Origin: Candidatus Uhrbacteria bacterium | Lineage (GTDB): Bacteria > Patescibacteriota > Patescibacteriia > UBA9934 > UBA10169 | Assembly: GCA_003505155.1 (NCBI GenBank) | Contig: DNYJ01000011.1 | Location: 363 to 11,467, forward strand | Length of the DNA stretch: 11,105 nt | Reading direction: 5' to 3' | Shown here: positions 1 through 4,920 of the stretch, piece by piece | Layout of the letters: every line of letters starts with the position of its first letter | Numbering within the stretch: the stretch's first letter is position 1 | Program-made: the position numbers and the translations under genes | The notes under the pieces: generated by a model | The model's input: only the letters and a program-made list of their open reading frames with translations | Databases searched by the model: none | What the model was told of the DNA's origin: nothing

Positions 1-210
1 TTGTTGACGCACCGAACGAACGACCTGATCACGCTCTTTACGGCCGTTGCCGTTTCTCTCATGCCGCCGACCTTCTTAGCCGGCGTGTATGGGATGAATC
101 TCTCGCGCCTTCCGTTTGCCGACCATCCGGAGGAAGTCCTCTTCGCTCTCATCCTCTTCGCCCTGTTGTCATTTGCCGTAGCCTTCACGCTTTTGAAACG
201 CTATCGTTAA
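1..210 (+). CDS. CorA-family divalent metal transporter, C-terminal fragment (5' end outside window)
   Basis: This is the tail of a membrane channel that carries Mg2+ or a related divalent cation across the inner membrane. The 69 visible residues contain the family signature YGMN (GMN at residues 31-33 of the fragment), which forms the selectivity loop at the pore mouth. A first membrane helix precedes it (about 8-30, with MPPTF near its end), an acidic periplasmic loop follows (ADHPEE), then a second helix (about 46-65) and a short basic cytoplasmic end, KRYR. This is the standard CorA C-terminal layout. The large cytoplasmic N-terminal domain lies upstream of the window. The reading frame is open from base 1, so the TTG there is probably an internal leucine codon and not the start. 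The next gene begins 1 base after the stop. The CorA superfamily is clear, but the exact substrate (Mg2+, Co2+, Ni2+ or Zn2+) cannot be told. Confidence 0.9.
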   Translation: MLTHRTNDLITLFTAVAVSLMPPTFLAGVYGMNLSRLPFADHPEEVLFALILFALLSFAVAFTLLKRYR

Positions 211-211
211 T

Positions 212-757
212 ATGGCCGCCGTCTTGATTCCCATTGAACTTCCGGTTTCGCGCGCGTATCTCTCACTGGCTCATCAGGAGCATCTGTTTGGCAAGGCGCA
301 TGAGATGCGGATTCTTCGCCCGCGCAAGGGGTGCAAGGGACAGTTTGTCTACAAAGAGACGGTGCGTGTTCTTGGTCGCGGAGAGTCTTCCATCCACGTT
401 CCGATTTTCGGCCCGCCGTGGGAGGAGACGCGGATCGAACTCACTCCCAAGGATGCCAAGACTCTTGAAGTGAAGACAGGAGCGACGCTTCAGGGTGGTG
501 TTGGTGTGGTGAGACTCAAGAGGGGCGTGGCGGTTCCGGGATCGAGTCTTTTCTGTTCGCCGGATGAGGCGAAGAGTCTGCAACTACGGCATGGAGAACA
601 GGTCGAGCTGTGCCTTGCCGACCGCCCGACGATCGTGTTTGAACACGCGGAGGTGCGCGTGCATCCGACGTACTCGCTTCTTTTTGAACCAAGTCCCGAG
701 GATGCGAATGCAGTCGAAATCCGCCAGGGAGACACGGTCCAACTCGTCATCTCGTAA
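212..757 (+). CDS. PduL-like (phosphotransacylase-fold) protein lacking the zinc-binding histidines
   Basis: This 181-residue protein aligns along its whole length with PduL-type phosphate acyltransferases, which make acyl-phosphate from acyl-CoA on a di-zinc centre. Recognisable blocks are IPIELPVSR (6-14, where PduL has IPxGVSNRHxH), GQFVYKETV (43-51), FGPP...TRIEL (66-77), the barrel-two opening around RGVAVPG (104-110) with SPDEA (116-120), and EDANA (163-167). By comparison with PduL sequences recalled from memory, the first HxH is replaced by R14/Y16, the second by S112/F114, and the last His by E159; the conserved Arg of GPxR is W70. Only the metal-ligand glutamate (E76) remains. The fold therefore seems kept and the chemistry lost, so it may be a pseudoenzyme or a repurposed binding protein. 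The ATG at 212 is 1 base past the corA stop, which suggests translational coupling. No signal peptide is seen. The family call is fairly sure; the function is unknown. Confidence 0.7.
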   Translation: MAAVLIPIELPVSRAYLSLAHQEHLFGKAHEMRILRPRKGCKGQFVYKETVRVLGRGESSIHVPIFGPPWEETRIELTPKDAKTLEVKTGATLQGGVGVVRLKRGVAVPGSSLFCSPDEAKSLQLRHGEQVELCLADRPTIVFEHAEVRVHPTYSLLFEPSPEDANAVEIRQGDTVQLVIS

Positions 758-772
758 GATCTTTTGTACAAT
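744..772 (+). promoter_or_regulatory. Predicted promoter for the surface protein-murJ-EEP cluster
   Basis: The -35 candidate TCGTCA (744-749, 4 of 6 to consensus) is followed by a 17-base spacer and the -10 candidate TACAAT (767-772, 5 of 6). The -35 lies inside the end of the PduL-like gene. Transcription would start near 779, about 3 bases before the ATG at 782, giving an essentially leaderless mRNA. This is a by-eye call. Confidence 0.45.
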
Positions 773-781
773 GGATTCGTT

Positions 782-2053
782 ATGAAATTTATTTCCCCCA
801 TCCTTCTTGTCCTCACCCTTTTCATTTGGTTTGTTCCGAGCGCACAAGCCGCCGCGGACGTCGCGGTCCTCGATGACATCACGTTTTCAAAATCCGCCTT
901 CATCGTCGGCGATACGGTGCGCGTGTACGCCACCATTCGCAATGTGGGCGATGTGGATGTTACCGGCACGGTCTCCTTTTATATTGGTTCAGCACAGATT
1001 GGCGGCGGACATGAAATCTCGATGCCGAAAAACGGGCAGAAGGAAGAAGTGTTCACTGATTTTACGGTTCCAGAAGGAGAGTTCAACATTCGCGCCGTCA
1101 TTTCCAATACGAACCCCGTTGATGCGAACGTCGCGAACGACGAAGTGTTGACGGGGCTCATTGAACCGATCGCAGATACCGACCGCGACGGCATTCCCGA
1201 TTCTGGAGACAACTGCCTCAACGACAAAAACGAAGATCAACGCAACTTGGACGGAGATGCGCAAGGAAACGTTTGCGACAGCGATATAGACGGCGACGGC
1301 ATTTTGAATACGGCAGAGCAGGAACGGGGAACCGATCCGTTGAACGCGGATACCGACGGCGACGGTCTCTCTGACAAAGATGATCCGCGTCCGCTTGGGG
1401 AACCGCTTGTCGCTCCGGCTCCGGAACCTCCCGCCGTTTTGAAATCATCGGAGACGCCATCTGAATCTTCGGAGGTTCGGCTTCCCGACAAGGGTTCGGA
1501 GTCCGCATCGAGCGAATCATCGGCGGCTCTTTCCGAGCCGTCTTCTTCCAACGGTTTGGCCGTAGCTAAGACGCTTTTCTTGAGTTCGGGGGAAGCGGCA
1601 TCCTCTTCGGCTCCTGAAGCATCCCCGGACGAGCTCTTTACGTTTGAAGAGGTTCGCTGGGCGACATACGACTTCCGCGTTCTCGCGCCCTCGCGCGACG
1701 AAGGCTATCGGTATGAATGGGATTTTGGCGATGGGACGACATCGAATCGTCGCGAAGTGACGCACGTCTATGGCCGTTCGGGGAAATTTTCCGCGGCTCT
1801 GCGCATCATGGATCCCGAAGGTGGCGTGAAAGAGGATTCCGTCAATGTTCACATCGCTTTCTTTGATCTTCAGAATCGTTCCGTACGGATGCTTATCATC
1901 TTTCTTGTCATCATTCTCTTGATCGGTCTCTCGGCGTTTTATCGGTTGGGGCAGGAGGGGACAGGTGCATCCGACAAAACGGAACCTCGCCGCCATGAAG
2001 TGTCGTCGGGGAAGACATCGAGGCAGACGAAGGCGAAGAAAGAGCGTGTATGA
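782..2053 (+). CDS. Secreted, membrane-anchored surface protein: CARDB-like, TSP3 Ca-binding repeats, Ser-rich linker, PKD domain
   Basis: This 423-residue protein is predicted to sit on the outer face of the cell membrane. Residues 1-23 are a signal peptide ending SAQA. About 26-125 form a beta-rich CARDB/Ig-like domain (VGDTVRVYATIRNVGDVDV). About 132-205 carry thrombospondin type 3 calcium loops (DTDRDGIPDSGDNC, DSDIDGDGILN, DTDGDGLSD) with a Cys pair. About 215-285 are a low-complexity Ser/Glu/Pro/Ala stretch, likely a flexible spacer. About 293-358 are a PKD domain (YEWDFGDGTTS followed by THVYGRSGKFSAAL). About 369-389 form one membrane helix, followed by a basic tail ending KAKKERV. 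The ATG at 782 was chosen because the signal peptide starts there; an in-frame TTG at 764 lies upstream of the predicted transcript. The stop overlaps the murJ start (ATGA, 2050-2053), so the two are probably co-translated. Its role may be adhesion, or organising envelope synthesis at the membrane; the domains do not settle which. Confidence 0.85.
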   Translation: MKFISPILLVLTLFIWFVPSAQAAADVAVLDDITFSKSAFIVGDTVRVYATIRNVGDVDVTGTVSFYIGSAQIGGGHEISMPKNGQKEEVFTDFTVPEGEFNIRAVISNTNPVDANVANDEVLTGLIEPIADTDRDGIPDSGDNCLNDKNEDQRNLDGDAQGNVCDSDIDGDGILNTAEQERGTDPLNADTDGDGLSDKDDPRPLGEPLVAPAPEPPAVLKSSETPSESSEVRLPDKGSESASSESSAALSEPSSSNGLAVAKTLFLSSGEAASSSAPEASPDELFTFEEVRWATYDFRVLAPSRDEGYRYEWDFGDGTTSNRREVTHVYGRSGKFSAALRIMDPEGGVKEDSVNVHIAFFDLQNRSVRMLIIFLVIILLIGLSAFYRLGQEGTGASDKTEPRRHEVSSGKTSRQTKAKKERV

Positions 2054-3663
2054 TCTTTCATCTGTTACAAAGAGAAACCAAGACGATTGCCGGAGGCGCC
2101 ATCCTGATTGGCGCCCTTTCGTTGGCGAGCCGCCTCGTCGGGCTTCTGCGCGATCGCCTATTTGCTTCCACATTCGGGGCGGGAGATACGCTTGACGTTT
2201 ACTATGCGGCATTTCGCATTCCCGACACGGTGTTTGCGCTTCTTGTCATGGGCGCCCTGTCAGCAAGCTTTATCCCGATCTTCATGAAGTACTATTCGGG
2301 AGGATCTCTTGATGAGTTGGGAGCATGGAAGTTCACCAATCGAATACTCTGGCTCATTGCCGGAGGATATGTGGTATTGGCTGTTCTCGGGATGGCGTTT
2401 TCAGAGCCTCTCGCCAGTCTCATCGCGCCGGGGTTTGGCGCATTCAAGCAGAGTCATGTGGCCGCATTCATGCGTGTGATGTTTCTCGCACAATTCTTTC
2501 TCGCGATTTCAACGGTGTTTGGTAGCGTCTTGCAGGCTACGAAACGCTTCCTTATTTTCTCGCTCGCGCCGGTGTTCTACAACGTCGGGATTATTCTCGG
2601 CGCGCTGTTTTTTACGGACTCCCTGGGGCCGATCGGACTTGCCTGGGGCGTTGTCCTGGGTGCCGTTCTGCATCTTGGCGCGTCCGCTTACGGAATGCGA
2701 GATTTGGGCTATCGCTTTGAGCGGCCAAAGAAACTTTTTGATCCCGATACGCAAAAGGCATTATCGCTCATGGGGCCACGGGTGCTGGGTCTTGGAGTCG
2801 CCCAGATTCAGTTTGTCATTCTTTCCATCATCGCATCGAGTCTTGCTGTTGGGAGCGTTGCGGGGTTCCAACTAGCGTTCAATCTCCAATTTTTTCCCGT
2901 GGGGATTCTCGGCGTGAGTTATGCCATCGCGGTGTTTCCCGTCCTATCCGAATATGCGCATGCAGAGAACCTTGAGGCGTTTCGAAATGCATTTGCGTCG
3001 GCGATGCGCCAGCTTCTCTATCTCGTCATTCCGGCGACGATTCTCTTTCTTCTCCTACGTGCACAGATTGTGCGCGTCGTGTTGGGAGGCGGCGTCTTCG
3101 GCTGGGACGAGACGATCCTTGTCGCCGACACACTGGCGTTTTTTAGCTTGAGTTTTTTTGCGCAGAGCATGAACTATCTCCTTGTGCGTGGCCTCTTTGC
3201 TTTCAAGGATTCCGTGACGCCGCTTGTGGTTGGGGTGATTTCGGCGATGGTCATGGTGCTTGCCGCATTTTCATTTAGCAAATCCTACGGCGTGGTCGGT
3301 CTAGCCATGGCTTTTTCTCTCACGAGCATTATTCAGACAGCGCTGTTGTGGGTGATCCTGCGACTGCGTGTGGGAAGCCTTGGCGAATCTCAAATTCTTC
3401 CCGGCCTCTTTCGCATGACGGTGGCGGGAATCGGCATGGGACTTGCCGTGCAGTTTGCCAAGCCCTTCACACTCTCCATTCTCTCGCTTGAAACGTTTTG
3501 GGGCGTCTTTCTCCAGGGACTCTTTGCCGGACTGATCGGATTGGTTGCCTACGTTGGACTGACCTACGCCCTCAAGACGGAGGAACTCCAAATCATCCGT
3601 GAAGGTTTCGACCGGAAATTTCTCCGCCGCTTCCGCCCGACGGAAACGACCGGCGAGGTTTAA
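2050..3663 (+). CDS. murJ: Lipid II flippase MurJ (MviN family)
   Basis: MurJ moves the lipid-linked peptidoglycan precursor lipid II from the inner to the outer face of the cytoplasmic membrane and is essential for wall growth. The 537-residue product is almost wholly hydrophobic, with roughly 14 membrane helices as in the MOP exporter superfamily. The N-terminal signature is clear: SRLVGLLRDRLFASTFGAGD (27-46), then DVYYAAFRIPD (49-59), including the Arg residues that line the lipid II cavity in characterised MurJ. Other family blocks are SASFIPIFMKYY (71-82), GPRVLGLGVAQIQ (242-254) and GVSYAIAVFPVLSEYA (288-303). Length is normal for the family (about 500-540). The ATG overlaps the stop of the surface-protein gene by 4 bases, so translation is likely coupled. 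A purine-rich GAAAGAG lies 6-12 bases upstream, one of the few weakly Shine-Dalgarno-like sites here. Confidence 0.95.
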   Translation: MIFHLLQRETKTIAGGAILIGALSLASRLVGLLRDRLFASTFGAGDTLDVYYAAFRIPDTVFALLVMGALSASFIPIFMKYYSGGSLDELGAWKFTNRILWLIAGGYVVLAVLGMAFSEPLASLIAPGFGAFKQSHVAAFMRVMFLAQFFLAISTVFGSVLQATKRFLIFSLAPVFYNVGIILGALFFTDSLGPIGLAWGVVLGAVLHLGASAYGMRDLGYRFERPKKLFDPDTQKALSLMGPRVLGLGVAQIQFVILSIIASSLAVGSVAGFQLAFNLQFFPVGILGVSYAIAVFPVLSEYAHAENLEAFRNAFASAMRQLLYLVIPATILFLLLRAQIVRVVLGGGVFGWDETILVADTLAFFSLSFFAQSMNYLLVRGLFAFKDSVTPLVVGVISAMVMVLAAFSFSKSYGVVGLAMAFSLTSIIQTALLWVILRLRVGSLGESQILPGLFRMTVAGIGMGLAVQFAKPFTLSILSLETFWGVFLQGLFAGLIGLVAYVGLTYALKTEELQIIREGFDRKFLRRFRPTETTGEV

Positions 3664-3664
3664 T

Positions 3665-4447
3665 ATGGAATTCAAAACGATGCAATGGAATATCGGGGGA
3701 GGGCGCGTGAGAAATACAGACGCGGATTCGCAAGCGTATAGTTCGTATGCGAATGGAGAAGAACGGTTGGAGATCATTGCCGAGACGATCAAAGCCACTC
3801 AAGCTGATCTTGTGACTCTGCAAGAAACCCATGCCGATCGCATACGTATCCAAGCGAACCTGTTGGCGGAGCGTACAGATCTTTCGTATTGGGTTCATGA
3901 TGTCTATGATGAGTCTCATCTAAAAAAGGGGCAGGGGCTCGGACAGGCAGTGCTCTCGCGATTTCCGATCTTGTCGCATCGCTTCGAGTTTTTTGAAAAC
4001 CCGAAACTTGAAATGACGGCGCCAACGGGAGAGCATTGGAAAATGCATAACAAAGGAACGACGACGGTTGAGCTTGATCTTGGGGAGGCACATCTTGAAC
4101 TCAAAACGCTCCACGTTTTTCCGTACCGAAAGTTTGGGAGTGATCCATGTTCCGACGAACCACGGGTAAAAGTTTCGCGTGAAAGTATCGAGGACAAACT
4201 GCACTCAAACGCGCGGCTCCTTCTTATCCAAGGCGACTTCAACTACGACGGAGAGAGTCTAAAGTTGTTTCTGCCGGGACTGTTTGAAGCAGGGATTCAA
4301 GAGATTCTTCAGCAGGAGCCAACAACACCCAAGGGTAGGCATTACGATCATGCTCTTTACCGCGGGTTTGAAATCATCTCAAGCCATACGCTCACAAACG
4401 TCCTTACAGATCACTACCCAATCGTCTCAACGTTTCGGATTGAGTAG
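3665..4447 (+). CDS. Endonuclease/exonuclease/phosphatase (EEP) family hydrolase
   Basis: The 260-residue protein is a metal-dependent phosphoesterase of the EEP (DNase I-like) fold. The catalytic set appears complete: N9 in QWNIG (metal/substrate), E54 in LQET (metal), H150 in TLHVFPYRKFG, the GDFN block at 190-193 (D191, N193), D228-H229 in YDHALYRG, and the closing D249-H250 in TDHYPIV. No signal peptide or membrane helix is seen, so it is probably cytoplasmic. EEP members range from DNA repair nucleases (ExoIII-like) to sugar- or lipid-phosphate phosphatases; the sequence does not show an AP-endonuclease type closely enough to name one. The ATG at 3665 is 1 base after the murJ stop, and a GAGG lies 6 bases upstream. 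Starting here puts QWNIG at the usual distance from the N-terminus. Family assignment is firm; substrate is unknown. Confidence 0.85.
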   Translation: MEFKTMQWNIGGGRVRNTDADSQAYSSYANGEERLEIIAETIKATQADLVTLQETHADRIRIQANLLAERTDLSYWVHDVYDESHLKKGQGLGQAVLSRFPILSHRFEFFENPKLEMTAPTGEHWKMHNKGTTTVELDLGEAHLELKTLHVFPYRKFGSDPCSDEPRVKVSRESIEDKLHSNARLLLIQGDFNYDGESLKLFLPGLFEAGIQEILQQEPTTPKGRHYDHALYRGFEIISSHTLTNVLTDHYPIVSTFRIE

Positions 4448-4497
4448 GGCGTCTCACACGTATGAACCCTTCGCCCGAAGGGGTAAATGGAGACGTC
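4448..4497. terminator. Nested hairpins between convergent genes, possible bidirectional terminator
   Basis: Between the EEP stop and the stop of the minus-strand regulator lies a two-level structure. The outer arms CGTCTC (4450-4455) and GAGACG (4490-4495) extend to 8 pairs with one wobble. The inner arms CCCTTC (4467-4472) and GAAGGG (4477-4482) form a 6-pair stem with a 4-base loop. Neither strand has a T-run after it, so this is not a classic intrinsic terminator. It may stop transcription in both directions or protect 3' ends. A second GAGACG at 4499-4504 could compete for the outer arm. Confidence 0.45.
4466..4479 (+). repeat. 14-base inverted repeat, copy A (3' side of the ArsR-like gene)
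   Basis: ACCCTTCGCCCGAA here is the exact reverse complement of 4777-4790. Copy A lies inside the hairpin region after the stop codon of the regulator gene. The pair brackets the gene completely, so in its mRNA the leader and the 3' end could base-pair. Confidence 0.8.
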
Positions 4498-4768
4498 AGA
4501 GACGTTCGAGTAAAGGCCTTAGATAACTCGGATATGGCTCAACAATACGATAGTGCATCTCCCCTCCGCGCTGGTTTCGTATTAACAGGCCTGCCGCGAA
4601 GAGTCTGCCTAGGTGTTTCGATGCTGTTTTGAATGAGACTTCCAGATTTTCAGCAATATCAAGAACACAAGCGCTTTCTCGTCTTTTGAGATAAAACAGG
4701 ATACAAAGCCTGCGGCGATTCGCGAGAGCTCGGAGCTCCTTTTCGTACTGAAGAAAGAATGCATCCAT
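4496..4768 (-). CDS. ArsR-like winged-helix transcriptional regulator
   Basis: The 90-residue product has the layout of the ArsR/winged-helix family: a first helix (FFLQYEKELRALANRRRLCILFYL), helix 2 (CVLDIAENL, 34-42), a recognition helix (SFKTASKHLGRLFAAGLL, 45-62) and a beta wing (IRNQRGGEMHYRIVEP, 63-78). It is a predicted dimeric DNA-binding repressor or switch. The metal-binding ELCVC motif of arsenic or zinc sensors is absent; Cys22 and Cys34 are the only cysteines, so thiol or redox sensing is possible but unproven. The ATG at 4768 was chosen over an in-frame GTG at 4855 because that GTG falls inside the predicted -10 box and the residues between do not look like the family. The gene is divergent from alaS and convergent with the EEP gene. 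Target genes are unknown; autoregulation is the default guess for this family. Confidence 0.8.
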   Translation of the reverse strand: MDAFFLQYEKELRALANRRRLCILFYLKRRESACVLDIAENLEVSFKTASKHLGRLFAAGLLIRNQRGGEMHYRIVEPYPSYLRPLLERL

Positions 4769-4776
4769 AAGAACGG

Positions 4777-4790
4777 TTCGGGCGAAGGGT
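4777..4790 (-). repeat. 14-base inverted repeat, copy B (leader of the ArsR-like gene)
   Basis: On the minus strand this reads ACCCTTCGCCCGAA, identical to copy A on the plus strand. It ends 8 bases before the regulator's start codon, so pairing or protein binding here could affect translation or transcription of the gene. Confidence 0.8.
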
Positions 4791-4807
4791 ATCTTTGTAA
4801 AGCGAAC

Positions 4808-4836
4808 AAAAACTCCCCAGCGTTTAGACAGGGGAG
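4808..4836 (-). terminator. Terminator-like hairpin in the leader of the ArsR-like gene
   Basis: On the minus strand CTCCCC (4836-4831) and GGGGAG (4818-4813) form a 6-pair, GC-rich stem with a 12-base loop, followed at once by TTTTT (4812-4808). This is the form of an intrinsic terminator. It begins only a few bases after the predicted transcription start (near 4839) and ends 40 bases before the start codon, so it would act as an attenuator. The short stem and large loop make its strength uncertain. Confidence 0.5.
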
Positions 4837-4845
4837 GATGTAAGT

Positions 4846-4874
4846 ATTCCAACACGAAACATTAGTTTTGTCAA
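4846..4874 (-). promoter_or_regulatory. Predicted promoter of the ArsR-like gene
   Basis: On the minus strand there is a perfect -35 TTGACA (4874-4869), a 17-base spacer, and -10 TGGAAT (4851-4846, 4 of 6) preceded by the extended -10 element TGT. Transcription would begin near 4839, giving a leader of about 70 bases that holds the hairpin and repeat copy B. This is the best -35 match on the minus strand of the region. Confidence 0.65.
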
Positions 4875-4877
4875 TGT
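4859..4877. promoter_or_regulatory. Candidate operator: short palindrome over the -35 box
   Basis: ACATT (4859-4863) and AATGT (4873-4877) are perfect inverted arms around 9 bases, covering the -35 box of the regulator's promoter and lying just upstream of the alaS promoter. The position suits a dimeric winged-helix repressor. Five-base arms occur often by chance, so this is only a candidate. Confidence 0.3.
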
Positions 4878-4882
4878 GTGGG

Positions 4883-4910
4883 TTGTGGAAAAACGCGAAA
4901 ATGATAGACT
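4883..4910 (+). promoter_or_regulatory. Predicted promoter of alaS
   Basis: TTGTGG (4883-4888) is a weak -35. After a 16-base spacer ending in the extended element TGA (4902-4904) comes the -10 TAGACT (4905-4910, 4 of 6). Transcription would start near 4917, leaving about 4 bases before the ATG at 4921. The sequence AAAATGATAG is repeated exactly at the proximal infA promoter. Confidence 0.5.
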
Positions 4911-4920
4911 GGTGAACACT

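Noticed and set aside
1517..2212. 231-codon open frame on the minus strand across the surface protein and murJ
   Set aside because: It runs opposite two well-supported genes, its product is Arg-rich without recognisable domains, and it has no promoter or family signature. It is a shadow frame.
4769..4855. Earlier GTG start for the ArsR-like gene
   Set aside because: The GTG is within the predicted -10 box, and the added residues overlap the hairpin and repeat without family similarity.
4911..4915. GGTGA as a Shine-Dalgarno site for alaS
   Set aside because: The spacing is plausible, but the predicted transcript begins near 4917, so the site would not be in the mRNA. It would count again if the transcript starts further upstream.
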